From Kaistia algarum (GTDB lineage: Bacteria > Pseudomonadota > Alphaproteobacteria > Rhizobiales > Kaistiaceae), in NCBI RefSeq assembly GCF_026343945.1, contig NZ_JAPKNJ010000001.1:1-64000 (forward strand): 64,000 nt of DNA, given 5' to 3'. This document shows, one piece after another, positions 27,861 to 37,207 of this stretch. Numbering within the stretch: the first letter of the stretch is position 1; each line of letters opens with the position of its first letter. The notes under the pieces were generated by a model, which had not been told where the DNA came from, did not search any database, and was given only the letters and a program-made list of their open reading frames with translations. Both the position numbers and the translations under genes were made by a program.

Positions 27861-29948
27861 TTAAAGAGCGCGGATCCAGACCTTGGTGTCATGCACGGCC
27901 GCCCCGCCGAACGGCGCGACCGGGTCGGCACCGGTCAAGCTATTGATTCCATTGCCGTCTTCGAAGGCGCTATTGGCCCATATGCCTTCGGAAATGACGA
28001 CGCCGCGCTTCAGCCCGTCGAAATAGCGCGCATGCAGGCGCACCGTTCCGCGCTCATTGCCGATCGCCACCAGGCCGCCATTGGCGATATCGAGGCTCGC
28101 GGCGTCGTCGGAATGGATCATCAGCTCCGGCCGACCCTCCTTGGCGATCGATCCGGGCGTCTCGTTGAAGGTCGAATTCAGGAAGGAACGCGATGGCGAG
28201 GTGGCGAGGCGGAAGGGATGCGTCGCGTCGGCCGATTCGATCGCGCCCCAATGGTCCGGGAATTCCGGCATGCTCGCCACCGGACCGACCGCGCCGTAAT
28301 TCTCGGTACGGACCGCCGTCCAGTCGACGCGGAAATGATACTTGCCGTCGGGATGGCCAAAGCCGTCGAGGAAGTGCGCGCGCTCGAACGGCGTCTGGCA
28401 ATCGATCCAGCGATTTTCCTCCAGCGAAGCCAGCGTGCCCCGGCCGGAGGTGCGCAGCATGTCGTCGATCAGCTCGCGCTCGCTCATCTCGAAGCCGGGA
28501 TGGGTCAGCCCCAGCCGGCGGGCGAGGCCGGTGATCACCTGGTGGTTGGTGCGGCAGCCTTCCGGAGGGTCGACCTGCTTGCCGCCGAAGATGATGTATT
28601 GGTGTCCGCCGCCCTTGTAGATGTCGTCATGCTCCAGGAACATGGTCGCCGGCAGGACGATATCGGCCATCTTCGCGGTATCGGTCATGATCTGCTCATG
28701 CACGGCGACGAACAGGTCCTCGCGCGCGAAACCCTGCTTGACCAGGGTCTGGTCGGGGCAGATCGACACCGGGTTGGTGTTCTGGATCAGCATCGCTGTG
28801 ACCGGCGGCCCGCCCTTCAGCGCGTCGGCATCGCCGGTCAGGATATGGGCGGTGCGCGACTGGTCGAGCTGGCGCACATTCGGGTCGAGCTTGTCATTGC
28901 CCTCAATCGCCGTGGCATCGAGATGGAAGATGCCACTGTTCGAATGAAACGCGCCGCCGCCCTCATATTGCCAGGCACCGCTGACCGTGGGGATCGACAG
29001 CACGGCATGCATCGCCACCGCGCCGTTGCGCTGGCGCGAGAAGCCATAACCGATGCGGAAGAAGGTCCGCTTCGTCGTGCCGATCAGCCGGGCGAAACTC
29101 TCGATCTCCTCGACCGAAAGCCCGGTGATCGCGGCTGCCCATTGCGGCGTCTTCGTCTGGAGATGCGCTTCCAGTTCGGCCGGTGCGTCGGCATAGCGCT
29201 CCAGATAGGCGCGGTCGGCGAGGCCGTCGCGGAAGAGAACATGCATGATCGCGCAGGCCAGAGCGCCATCGGTGCCCGGCCGCAGGCAGAGCGCGATGTC
29301 GGCCTGCTTCATCGTTTCGTTCTGGTAGATATCGATGGCGACGATCTTCGCGCCGCGTTCCTTGCGGGCGCGGATCGCGTGGGTCATGACATTGACCTGC
29401 GTCGCCACCGCATTGGTGCCCCAGAGCACGACGAGATCGGATTTCGCCATTTCGCGCGGATCGACGCCGGCGATCCGCCCGGCCCCGGCGATATAGCCGG
29501 TCCAGGCCATATTGACGCAGATCGTGCCGTAAAAGCCGGAATAGCGCTTCTCATGGCGCAGCCGGTTGATGCCGTCGCGCTGCACGAGGCCCATCGTCCC
29601 GGCATAATAATAGGGCCACACGGTCTCGGCGCCGAGCCGCGCCTCCGCCTTCACGAAGGCTTCCGCAATCTCGTCCAGCGCATCGTCCCACGAGATCGGC
29701 GCCCACTCGCCGGCGCCCTTTTCGCCTTTGCGTCTAAGAGGTTGCGTCAAACGGTTCGGATTATGAATCCGCTCCGCATAGCGCGCGACCTTGGCGCATA
29801 TGACGCCGGCCGTATAATCATTGTCCTTCGCCCCCCGAACCCGCCCGATCCTTTTCCCGTCCAGCACCTCGACATCGAGCGCGCAGGTGGACGGGCAATC
29901 ATGCGGGCAGGCCGAATGGCCGATACGAAGGGGAACATGCTGGTTCAT
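27861..29948 (-). CDS. Molybdopterin-dependent oxidoreductase with a 4Fe-4S site
   Basis: A 695-residue protein of the DMSO-reductase/formate-dehydrogenase superfamily. The N-terminal iron-sulphur motif has C14, C18, C22 and C51. The molybdopterin domain follows ([39 protein letters not shown]), and the C-terminal dinucleotide-binding domain holds [11 protein letters not shown] and [13 protein letters not shown]. There is no twin-arginine signal, so it acts in the cytoplasm. The substrate cannot be told; related rhizobial proteins are often left unassigned. It begins the operon with the SDR gene and borders the defence-like island at about 29950. Confidence 0.92.
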   Translation of the reverse strand: MNQHVPLRIGHSACPHDCPSTCALDVEVLDGKRIGRVRGAKDNDYTAGVICAKVARYAERIHNPNRLTQPLRRKGEKGAGEWAPISWDDALDEIAEAFVKAEARLGAETVWPYYYAGTMGLVQRDGINRLRHEKRYSGFYGTICVNMAWTGYIAGAGRIAGVDPREMAKSDLVVLWGTNAVATQVNVMTHAIRARKERGAKIVAIDIYQNETMKQADIALCLRPGTDGALACAIMHVLFRDGLADRAYLERYADAPAELEAHLQTKTPQWAAAITGLSVEEIESFARLIGTTKRTFFRIGYGFSRQRNGAVAMHAVLSIPTVSGAWQYEGGGAFHSNSGIFHLDATAIEGNDKLDPNVRQLDQSRTAHILTGDADALKGGPPVTAMLIQNTNPVSICPDQTLVKQGFAREDLFVAVHEQIMTDTAKMADIVLPATMFLEHDDIYKGGGHQYIIFGGKQVDPPEGCRTNHQVITGLARRLGLTHPGFEMSERELIDDMLRTSGRGTLASLEENRWIDCQTPFERAHFLDGFGHPDGKYHFRVDWTAVRTENYGAVGPVASMPEFPDHWGAIESADATHPFRLATSPSRSFLNSTFNETPGSIAKEGRPELMIHSDDAASLDIANGGLVAIGNERGTVRLHARYFDGLKRGVVISEGIWANSAFEDGNGINSLTGADPVAPFGGAAVHDTKVWIRAL

Positions 29949-30065
29949 GGGCGCGTGGGGCTCGCTGGTGGTGCGAGAGAGTTATGGCGCGATGCGGGAG
30001 GGGTGTCGAGGGCGGGATTTCGTCGTCTGGAAGATTGGGCGTCCTTAGTCAGGCTGGAAGACGTA

Positions 30066-31079
30066 TTAAAACTCTGCAGAAAGCAGTGTTGGATAAAACC
30101 GATAGTAATTCTTATAGCTATCGATAAACTCGGCAATTGCAATGCCAGACGCGGCGTCAAACCCAAGCCCGGCAACAATCGTCGCAACGTCTTTTGCAAC
30201 AACCTCGCGTTCGAGAAACAGGCGCTCACGAATGGTCAAGTCGGGTACAACCAGTTTATGAATTTGGTCCCAGCGACTTGATCCGAACGGCCATGATTGT
30301 AGGTCCAAGCGTTGGATCAGCTCATCCTCTTCCGATCGCCGTACCACTACTCCAGTCATTGACAGCATCTGAGCACCATCGGCGTAACGAACAACTGAGA
30401 GTGGCCTAAAGGTGCTCTCGTGCGTCGGCGGAAATGCTTTCAAAGCGGCGGCCGCAAACGAGGCCGATAGCACTCTTGGCAATTCTTCTGCAGTCATCTC
30501 ATCGGCGACTGTTCTAGACGGAAGATACTCTCTGATTCTCTGTCGGAGAACATCGAATTGCTTTTTCCGCCTCTCTTCCACTGAAATAATCGAACCGCTA
30601 GGCTTTTCGATCAGTTCGTGCGGATGGGCGTTGACGGTTACACGTACGATATCGCCGGGCGCCAACTTGTCCAAAAGTGACTGGAATTCCCGGATTTGCT
30701 CACCGATTTTCTTCGGATCAGTATAGTCTAGCCATACAATAACTCCCTTTGCATCAGCGAATCCGCACTCTTCCAGTATTTGGTCGATCGAATCAACTAC
30801 GGCGCTAGACGTCTTCTCCAAGCAGCGGCAATTGCCGATAGGCTTGTTGAACCGTGCTCTCGCTACTATCGAGTCTTCGGTGTCGAACGAAATGAGGCGC
30901 ACGATGCCGAGGATTCTATGAATCAGCTTGTGATCTTCAAGTGGATAGGCGCCCATGCTGAGATAGGCATAATCCATTAGTGGAGTCCACCTTTCAAAGC
31001 GTCCAAGTAGGTCGATGAATATCCGTCGATCGACTGCTTTGTGTGGACGAAGGTGGTAAGGGATCGCGGAGCCGCTCAA
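30066..31079 (-). CDS. Rossmann/methyltransferase-like partner protein of the GHKL ATPase
   Basis: A 337-residue protein of no firmly recognised family. The N-terminal half reads like a class I methyltransferase fold: the LRPHKAVDRRIFIDLL lead, a glycine-poor loop YLSMGAYPLEDHKLI at 39-53, an acidic strand end LISFDTEDS at 62-70, and a motif-IV-like VIVWLDYTDPK at 113-123. The C-terminal half (from about 190) is unassigned. The start codon is TTG inside the TTGA overlap with the ATPase stop (31076-31079), so the two are translationally coupled. DNA is AT-richer than the core. By context it is part of a restriction-like defence locus; it may be a nucleic-acid-modifying or sensing enzyme. That role is inference. 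Confidence 0.7.
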   Translation of the reverse strand: MSGSAIPYHLRPHKAVDRRIFIDLLGRFERWTPLMDYAYLSMGAYPLEDHKLIHRILGIVRLISFDTEDSIVARARFNKPIGNCRCLEKTSSAVVDSIDQILEECGFADAKGVIVWLDYTDPKKIGEQIREFQSLLDKLAPGDIVRVTVNAHPHELIEKPSGSIISVEERRKKQFDVLRQRIREYLPSRTVADEMTAEELPRVLSASFAAAALKAFPPTHESTFRPLSVVRYADGAQMLSMTGVVVRRSEEDELIQRLDLQSWPFGSSRWDQIHKLVVPDLTIRERLFLEREVVAKDVATIVAGLGFDAASGIAIAEFIDSYKNYYRFYPTLLSAEF

Positions 31080-32506
31080 AGGACACCGTCCTTCGCGGAC
31101 TTCACCGCCCGATCGAAAGACTCCTTCCCCACCTCACCGGGCTTGGGCGACTGGTCTTCACCGAAGTATTTCTTCGCAAGTAGCGCAACATCTGCTTTTG
31201 CCGCCTCATACTTGACTACGACGTGCGTCTTTTCTTCGACAGGTTCGGGGTAGTTCGGCTCATACCGTCTCATCGTCGGCAATTTGCGGATTGGAGTGAG
31301 AGCCACGGTAGACGGCATCGATCGAAGCGTCGGCAGATCAACGTACTCGCTGGCTCGATAGATGGATTCCAGCTTATCGGGGAATTTTTTCCAGCGATTG
31401 GTAAACGAAGTAAGGCTCTTCGTCGCCTCCCTCATCAAATCCTTTGCTTCAGAATAGACGTTGGAGGCTGCATCGATACCACGCTTTGTTGTGGTTAGTG
31501 GAAGTTGTTTCGGGTTTTCGCATTTCATCAGGACGATACCTGTGATAGCAATGAACTGCCCGTGGTAATTTGGAACTGTTGCCTCGCCCCAACCGGTGAG
31601 TCTTGTCTTGTCCTTCCAAATCACTACTCGATCATTGCAGGCAACCGTCCACCCGGCGTCATCCGTCGTTCCGCGGGTCTCCTCCTCGGTGTCAGCCTCT
31701 TCTGCCGTCAACAGTTCACGATAGAGGCCAGCGTAGATCTCCACGTCTACTTCTCCAAGTTTGCCGAAGTAGACGTAAGGCGCAATCCGCCTTCCTCCGT
31801 CCTCCGCCGTTTGCAGAAGTCGGAATGGTTCCGGAACGATCGCCCGCGGCTGATCGCGACCGTTCCCGACGAGCACGGAGAAGCCCTTCTCTAAAATTAT
31901 CGAATAGTGCTGAGATATCGTTCTGCAAAAATCGTCGATCCACTCGGGCTCGCTAAACGATGCCGACACTTCAGGATTGAGCGTCATCACCGTTATAGAT
32001 GTCCCTCTGTTCGGCAGCCTCCCTTCCTGCAATTCGTGGACTGGCAAGTCCGTCCACCCCTCAGTCGTCATCCACTGAGAAGTGAATTCGACGGTGAAGC
32101 CGGTGTCGGACCATGACTCGACCAATGCATCGGTGCCCAACTTGAAGATGGCCCTCTTCATACCGATCCCGTACATGCCGACTGTGGCCGATGTCGTCTC
32201 GCTCTCAGCACCCTCAGGCTTACCCATGGCGAAGGCATATCTCTTGGCCGTCTCAATCGGGATGCCGCCACAATTGTCAACGATCTGGAAATGGTCCGAC
32301 GCCAAGAGGACGGTGGCATGGAAGCCCTCATATGGTCTTGCAGCCGTCTGATCCGGGCTCGCTGACCTAAGGATTCCGTCGACGCAATTATCTAAAAGGT
32401 CGAGAATCGCGTCCCGCAGTTCGATGTCTCGAGTGAGCATGCTCACGAAGAACTGTTTCGTGGGCGATGCGAAGGCATCTCCTATCTTTGGGGTATCTTG
32501 GGTCAA
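31076..32506 (-). CDS. GHKL (Hsp90/MutL-type) ATPase of a restriction-like locus
   Basis: A 476-residue protein with a complete GHKL ATP-binding site at the N-terminus: N box ELRDAILDLLDNCVDG (N40), G1 box IVDNCGGI (D77) and G2 box GMYGIGMKRA (110-119). A transducer-like middle domain follows, then a basic helical C-terminus. ATPases of the MutL/MORC/Hsp90 class occur in some restriction-modification neighbourhoods, where they are thought to clamp or remodel DNA. The start is a TTG at 32506; a stop lies two codons before it, and KIGDAFASPTKQFF upstream of the N box supports including this region. It is divergent from the cytosine methyltransferase gene. Confidence 0.88.
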   Translation of the reverse strand: MTQDTPKIGDAFASPTKQFFVSMLTRDIELRDAILDLLDNCVDGILRSASPDQTAARPYEGFHATVLLASDHFQIVDNCGGIPIETAKRYAFAMGKPEGAESETTSATVGMYGIGMKRAIFKLGTDALVESWSDTGFTVEFTSQWMTTEGWTDLPVHELQEGRLPNRGTSITVMTLNPEVSASFSEPEWIDDFCRTISQHYSIILEKGFSVLVGNGRDQPRAIVPEPFRLLQTAEDGGRRIAPYVYFGKLGEVDVEIYAGLYRELLTAEEADTEEETRGTTDDAGWTVACNDRVVIWKDKTRLTGWGEATVPNYHGQFIAITGIVLMKCENPKQLPLTTTKRGIDAASNVYSEAKDLMREATKSLTSFTNRWKKFPDKLESIYRASEYVDLPTLRSMPSTVALTPIRKLPTMRRYEPNYPEPVEEKTHVVVKYEAAKADVALLAKKYFGEDQSPKPGEVGKESFDRAVKSAKDGVL

Positions 32507-32609
32507 GATTCAGTGCGCCCCGCGCTTGACTCATGGATCGGGCGTCGACTGAATTCCACAAATCGGGTATCACCGCCCTGCGATTCATATTCGACCCAAG
32601 GTTACATCG

Positions 32610-33695
32610 GTGCAAGCTCCACCTCGCATGGTCGACCTTTTTTGTGGTTGTGGCGGACTCGCGCTCGGCGCGCGGGCCTCTGGCTTCGGCGCCGAACTTG
32701 CTTTCGATATCGACGCGATTCTCTCGTCATCCTTCAAACACAACTTTCCGGACTCCAGGTTGCAATTGGGAAATCTGGCCGAAGCCCACGGCAGAGACAT
32801 TAAGGCCATGGCAGGCGGCGAAATTATAGGTGTCTTCGGCGGACCGCCGTGCCAAGCATTCAGCGACATAGGGCATCGAAAGCTCGACGATCCACGCAGA
32901 GACTTGCTCGACGTCTTCTTCCGACTCGTCGCCGAGATCGAGCCTGCCTTCTTTGTCATGGAGAATGTAAGAGGCCTAGGATATTCGGATTCTAAACCCG
33001 TACTTGATAAGGCTCTCGACCGAGTTGCAGAACGTTACGAGCTTGTTGGGCCACTGTTGCTCGACGCCGCCAACTATGGTGCCGCCACGCGGCGACGGCG
33101 ACTGTTTGTGATCGGGTATGATCCCACACGCTGCGACCCTTTGATGGCCGAGGACCTGGCTCGGGCGGAATTGCCAGCGGTGACCGTCAAAGACGCAATT
33201 TGGGACCTCCACGATGCCACTGAGGTCGGGATCGTCGATGGCTTCGACACATGGCGTCTGGAAAGCAGTGAAGCCAATGGCTATCGCTCTGCGCTAATCT
33301 CGAAAGATCGACTATTTACTGGTCATCGTCCAACCATTCACACTTCGGCGGTCGTGGAGCGGTTTCTCAAGGTTGAGCAGGGCGAGGTAGACATCGTTGG
33401 CCGCCATCCGCGACTCCATTGGGATAGACAGTGCCCAACGCTCCGAGCGGGAACTGGAAGCGATCGAGGGTCGTTCCAATCAGTGAGGCCCATTCATCCC
33501 GACGAGCCTAGAGTCATTTCGGTTCGAGAAGCCGCTAGACTTCAGGGCTTTCCGGATCATTTTCGCTTCCACCCCACCATTTGGCATTCATTTCGAATGA
33601 TCGGAAACAGCGTTTCGCCTCCGATGTCTAGGGCGATATTTTCACTACTGGCCTCTCGCACGGAGATGCCGCAGGCTGCGATCGCAGCAGAGTAG
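32610..33695 (+). CDS. dcm: DNA (cytosine-5) methyltransferase
   Basis: A 361-residue C5 methyltransferase with the ten-motif order intact: motif I DLFCGCGGLALG, motif IV GGPPCQAFS with catalytic C81, motif VI ENVRGL with E118, motif VIII RRRRLFVIG, motif IX ISVREAARLQGFPD and motif X GNSVSPPMS. The region between VIII and IX is the target-recognition domain. The target is not predictable by eye. It starts at GTG 32610 or at the ATG at 32628. The next gene is vsr, 7 bases away. It probably protects host DNA from the restriction-like ATPase pair read in the other direction. Confidence 0.95.
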   Translation: MQAPPRMVDLFCGCGGLALGARASGFGAELAFDIDAILSSSFKHNFPDSRLQLGNLAEAHGRDIKAMAGGEIIGVFGGPPCQAFSDIGHRKLDDPRRDLLDVFFRLVAEIEPAFFVMENVRGLGYSDSKPVLDKALDRVAERYELVGPLLLDAANYGAATRRRRLFVIGYDPTRCDPLMAEDLARAELPAVTVKDAIWDLHDATEVGIVDGFDTWRLESSEANGYRSALISKDRLFTGHRPTIHTSAVVERFLKVEQGEVDIVGRHPRLHWDRQCPTLRAGTGSDRGSFQSVRPIHPDEPRVISVREAARLQGFPDHFRFHPTIWHSFRMIGNSVSPPMSRAIFSLLASRTEMPQAAIAAE

Positions 33696-33702
33696 AACCG
33701 CT

Positions 33703-34155
33703 ATGGCCATTTCCGTCCGTCTGCTGGACTCTTGCGATCCTCCTGTTACCGACCTTACGCGAAAGATAATGCAGCGAGTGGGGAGTCGCGACACCCGCCC
33801 GGAGCTCGTCGTTCGTCGCGCGCTTCATGCAGCGGGCTTCCGGTTCCGATTGCATGACCGGAGCCTTCCAGGCACCCCAGACATCGTCTTGGCGCGTTGG
33901 CGAACTGCCATATTCGTTCACGGCTGTTTTTGGCATCGTCACGAGGGATGTCGTTATTCGGGCATGCCAAAAACGAGGACGGACTTCTGGTCGATGAAGT
34001 TCGACCGAAATGTCGAAAGAGATCGAGCCAACCGGAAGGAGCTACAGGCTGCCGGATGGTGCGTCGTCGAAGTCTGGGAATGCGAAATTAAACGACGCAC
34101 ATTCTTAGAACCGTTGTTGAGCCGCATACGATCGGCGGGAATCGAGGTCCAGTAA
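33703..34155 (+). CDS. vsr: Very short patch repair endonuclease (Vsr)
   Basis: A 150-residue endonuclease that nicks beside T:G mismatches left when 5-methylcytosine deaminates. The family order is clear: MQRVGSRDTRPELVVRRALH, the catalytic aspartate in PGTPDIVL (D60), HGCFWHRHEGC with H73, C75, H78, H80 and C83 at the catalytic and zinc positions, and VWECE with C127. Pairing with a C5 methyltransferase is the classic arrangement, as it limits mutation at the methylated site. It ends the lower-GC island. Confidence 0.96.
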   Translation: MAISVRLLDSCDPPVTDLTRKIMQRVGSRDTRPELVVRRALHAAGFRFRLHDRSLPGTPDIVLARWRTAIFVHGCFWHRHEGCRYSGMPKTRTDFWSMKFDRNVERDRANRKELQAAGWCVVEVWECEIKRRTFLEPLLSRIRSAGIEVQ

Positions 34156-34242
34156 GGCACCCGGTCTCGATTTTGATCAGAATCACTTGCGGACGACGCG
34201 GGGGCTAGGGCCGCAAAGTGGTGCGAGGACGACGGTTTTGTT

Positions 34243-34800
34243 CTACCCGCGCAACCGCTCCGCCCACTTCCCCACCTCATCCCCGCTGCCCAGATCCGCC
34301 TGCACCAGCCCGTCGACCATGAAGGTCGGCGACACGTGGATGCCGTTTTGGCGGGAGTATTTGGCGTGCCACTTGATCTCTTTTTCGAGTTCGCGGGCCG
34401 CATAGGCGTCCCAGAGGGGGATGCCGCTATAGGCGATGAGGCGGTCGATGATCTGGCGCGGGGTGGCGTCGAGATTGGCGCCGCCGAAATGGTGGTCGAA
34501 CTCGAATTCCTCGCGGTGCGCGGCGATGGCGGCGAGCACGGTTCGGGCCGTCTCCTTGCCGCCGGGGAGCGACGAGGCGGCGAGGACGCAGCGCACCAAG
34601 AGGCCCGAGAGCATGTGCCAGGGCTGCGAGACGAAGCGCAGCTTCACCGTGATCTTGTCCTCGCCGGCGGCCTCCAGCAGTGCGTCGACCTTGGCGAAGG
34701 CGCGGCAGGAATAGGGGCAGGTCGGCTCCAGGAACATCTCGAAGACGCGAGGCCCATGGCCGAAGGTCAGCGGATCGGCGCGGAAGGCGGAAAGCGTCAT
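34243..34800 (-). CDS. DsbA-family thioredoxin-fold protein
   Basis: A 185-residue protein of the DsbA/2-hydroxychromene isomerase-like fold. The putative redox site is EPTCPYSCRAF with C28 and C32, a CxxxC rather than the usual CxxC, so it may not be an ordinary disulphide oxidase. The C-terminal cis-proline region is HVSPTFMVDGLVQADLG. There is no signal peptide, so it is probably cytoplasmic. The ATG at 34800 gives the normal fold; longer frames are not real. It lies just outside the island and 124 bases from the cyclase gene on the same strand. Confidence 0.8.
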   Translation of the reverse strand: MTLSAFRADPLTFGHGPRVFEMFLEPTCPYSCRAFAKVDALLEAAGEDKITVKLRFVSQPWHMLSGLLVRCVLAASSLPGGKETARTVLAAIAAHREEFEFDHHFGGANLDATPRQIIDRLIAYSGIPLWDAYAARELEKEIKWHAKYSRQNGIHVSPTFMVDGLVQADLGSGDEVGKWAERLRG

Positions 34801-34924
34801 GTCGTGGCTCCTGAGATCGGCAAGATGGGCGGGAAAATGGTTCGGGGCGGATGTCGCGCCACCATGGCGCAGATGCGTTCCGGCTGGAAGCCGTCCGGCG
34901 CGGAGGGGGTGTCGCGGGCGCGGT

Positions 34925-36130
34925 TCAGGCTCGGATTTCGGCGGGCACGGTGCGGAAGGCCAGTTCGCTGCCATCCTCCAGTCCGTCGACGGCGTGCCGG
35001 TTGCGGCCCTTCGCCTTCGCCGCATAGAGCGCGCTGTCGGCGGCGGCGTTGAGCGCGTCGCCCGACTGGCCTTCCCGCCACTGCGCCGCGCCGATCGACA
35101 GGGTGAGCGGGATGCTCTTCTCCGCGACGACGAGCGGGACGGCGCGGACGGCGCCGACCAGCGCCGCGGCCATGGCGCCGGCAATTTCGGCGGTGGCGTC
35201 CGGCAGGACGACGCAGAATTCATCGCCGCCGGTGCGCGCCATCATGTCGCCGGGGCGCAGGCGGGCCGAAGAGGTGCGCGCGACATGGGCGATGCCGGCA
35301 TCGCCCGCCTGATGGCCATGGCGGTCGTTCAGCCGCTTGAGGTCGTCCAGATCGACGACGAGCAGCGACAGCGGCCGTCCACTTGCGCTCGCGGCGGCGA
35401 TTTCGGCATCAAGCCGCTCGGTCAGCGCCCGGCGATTGGGCAGGCCGGTCAGTTCATCGAGCAGTGCCTGGCGCTCAAGGCGGGAATAGAGCCAGTCGAC
35501 AACCATCAGCATCAATCCGAAATTCCAGACAAGACCCGAGAAGACGACAACAAGAATCGCCACCGGTTCGATCCGGCCATAGATGTCTCGCGGCAGAAGG
35601 CCCATCAAAACGAGCGCGTTGCCGGCGAATTCGACGACATGGGCAAGAATCGCGATCGCCAGGGCGCCCGTGGCAAGGCGCGTGCCCACCACGCGGCGGC
35701 CGGGGGCGCGGCGCAGATCGACGATGCAGGCGACGAGCGGAATGGACTGCGCCAGCGCATAGACGATGTTGCGCCGCGTATAGTCTGGGTCGACGGGGGA
35801 AAGCGGCAGAAGCACAGCCGCCGTCACCAGGAGGAGCACGGCGATGGCCAGCCAGGGAGCCGGCCGCTCCTCGAAGCGACGTATGCCGGCCCAATATAGC
35901 GAGAAGGCAAGCGCGACCATGAGGTTGCCCGCGAAGATCGCCACCGTCTCGTCGACAATCGACGCCGCAGCCAGCGTCAGGCCGCTTACCACCAGAGTGA
36001 GGCTGGCTATCGACCAGATGCCGGCGGCACTCAGGCGCTCGTAAGCGTGGTAGGAAACGCCCCAGACGATCGCCAGCAAGGCTGAGTTCAACAGGATGAC
36101 GACGTAAAGAGTCGTAAAGTCCAGCGCCAT
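34925..36130 (-). CDS. Membrane-bound diguanylate cyclase (GGDEF domain)
   Basis: A 401-residue inner-membrane enzyme that makes cyclic di-GMP. About seven membrane helices fill residues 8-220, followed by LLDELTGLPNRRALTERLD and the GGDEF domain. The active site is intact (TGGDEF), and RPGD five residues earlier forms the inhibitory I site, so product feedback is expected. No EAL domain is present. The start is the ATG at 36130 (MALDFTTL). The signal sensed is unknown. Confidence 0.93.
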   Translation of the reverse strand: MALDFTTLYVVILLNSALLAIVWGVSYHAYERLSAAGIWSIASLTLVVSGLTLAAASIVDETVAIFAGNLMVALAFSLYWAGIRRFEERPAPWLAIAVLLLVTAAVLLPLSPVDPDYTRRNIVYALAQSIPLVACIVDLRRAPGRRVVGTRLATGALAIAILAHVVEFAGNALVLMGLLPRDIYGRIEPVAILVVVFSGLVWNFGLMLMVVDWLYSRLERQALLDELTGLPNRRALTERLDAEIAAASASGRPLSLLVVDLDDLKRLNDRHGHQAGDAGIAHVARTSSARLRPGDMMARTGGDEFCVVLPDATAEIAGAMAAALVGAVRAVPLVVAEKSIPLTLSIGAAQWREGQSGDALNAAADSALYAAKAKGRNRHAVDGLEDGSELAFRTVPAEIRA

Positions 36131-36303
36131 GTGGCCTTGCCTTCCCGCGTCCTCCGACGCGCTGTCAGCCAAAACGTCCCTGCCCCAAATTCGATGCTAA
36201 TTGCAGGAAGGGCGGCGCTGCGTAAACCCTGAATGGTAGGGAGTACCTAACAAATCTGCGCCTGCGCCTTCCGGCGGGCCCGGCGAGGCTGTAGGAAGCT
36301 CTC

Positions 36304-37170
36304 ATGAATTACCGCCACGCCTATCACGCCGGAAACTTCGCCGATGTCGTCAAGCACGCGACGCTGGCGCTTCTCATCGACCGCCTGAAGGCGAAGGAGA
36401 AACCGTTCCGGGTCATCGACACCCATGCAGGCATCGGCCTCTACGATCTGGCCGGGCCGCTCGCGGCCAAGACCGACGAATGGCACCAGGGCATCGGCAA
36501 GCTGCTCGGGCCGGATATGAAGCCGGTCGCGCTGACGCGCCGCCTGTCCGAGGCGTTGGCGCCCTATCTGTTCGCGGTCCGGGCGGCCAATCCGGACGGG
36601 CGGCTGCGCTTCTATCCTGGCTCGCCGATGATCGCACGTACGCTGCTGCGAGGGAGCGACCGGCTCACGGCGACGGAGCTGCATCCGGATGATTATCGCC
36701 AGCTCGGCGAGTGCTTCGCCGGCGATATCCAGGTGAAGGCGATCGAGCTCGACGGCTGGCTGGCGCTCGGCTCCTTCGTGCCGCCCAAGGAGCGGCGTGG
36801 CCTGGTGCTCGTCGATCCGCCCTATGAGCAGGGCGACGAGTTCAAGGCGTTGGCCGAAGGCTTCGAGAAGGCCTATCGACGCTGGCCGACCGGCATCTAC
36901 GCGCTCTGGTATCCGGTCAAGGAGATCGGCGCGGTCAAGAACTTCGTCAAGCATCTCTCCGACAGCGGCATTCCCCGCCTGCTGGGCGCCGAACTCTGGG
37001 TGCGCGAACGCGCCACCGAAGGCCGCTTCAACGGCACCGGCCTCATCCTGTGCAACCCGCCCTACCAGCTCGACAAGACGCTGGACGACATGCTCACCGG
37101 CCTCGCCCCGATCCTCGGCGAAGATGACAAGGCCGGGCGGCGGGTGTGGTGGATCCGGGGCGAAGCGTAG
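36304..37170 (+). CDS. rlmJ: 23S rRNA (adenine(2030)-N6)-methyltransferase
   Basis: A 288-residue RlmJ-family enzyme that methylates A2030 of 23S rRNA. It begins MNYRHAYHAGNFADVVKHA, the family signature. Motif I is VIDTHAGIGLYDL and the N6-adenine catalytic motif is DPPYEQGDEF. Length is typical. It stands alone, convergent with the TetR gene, with a hairpin between them. Confidence 0.96.
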   Translation: MNYRHAYHAGNFADVVKHATLALLIDRLKAKEKPFRVIDTHAGIGLYDLAGPLAAKTDEWHQGIGKLLGPDMKPVALTRRLSEALAPYLFAVRAANPDGRLRFYPGSPMIARTLLRGSDRLTATELHPDDYRQLGECFAGDIQVKAIELDGWLALGSFVPPKERRGLVLVDPPYEQGDEFKALAEGFEKAYRRWPTGIYALWYPVKEIGAVKNFVKHLSDSGIPRLLGAELWVRERATEGRFNGTGLILCNPPYQLDKTLDDMLTGLAPILGEDDKAGRRVWWIRGEA

Positions 37171-37182
37171 AAGGCAGCCTAT

Positions 37183-37205
37183 TCCGACCCGCTCGACGGG
37201 TCGGA
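37183..37205. terminator. Hairpin between convergent rlmJ and tetR genes
   Basis: TCCGACCCG and CGGGTCGGA form a perfect 9-base stem with loop CTCGA, in the 37-base gap between two convergent genes. No T run follows, so it may act as an end-protecting or factor-dependent terminator hairpin. Confidence 0.5.
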
Positions 37206-37207
37206 GA

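Noticed and set aside
27558..30281. A 907-codon open frame on the plus strand
   Set aside because: It lies antisense to the molybdopterin oxidoreductase and SDR genes, has the arginine/histidine/aspartate-rich composition of a GC-rich shadow frame, and shows no domain.
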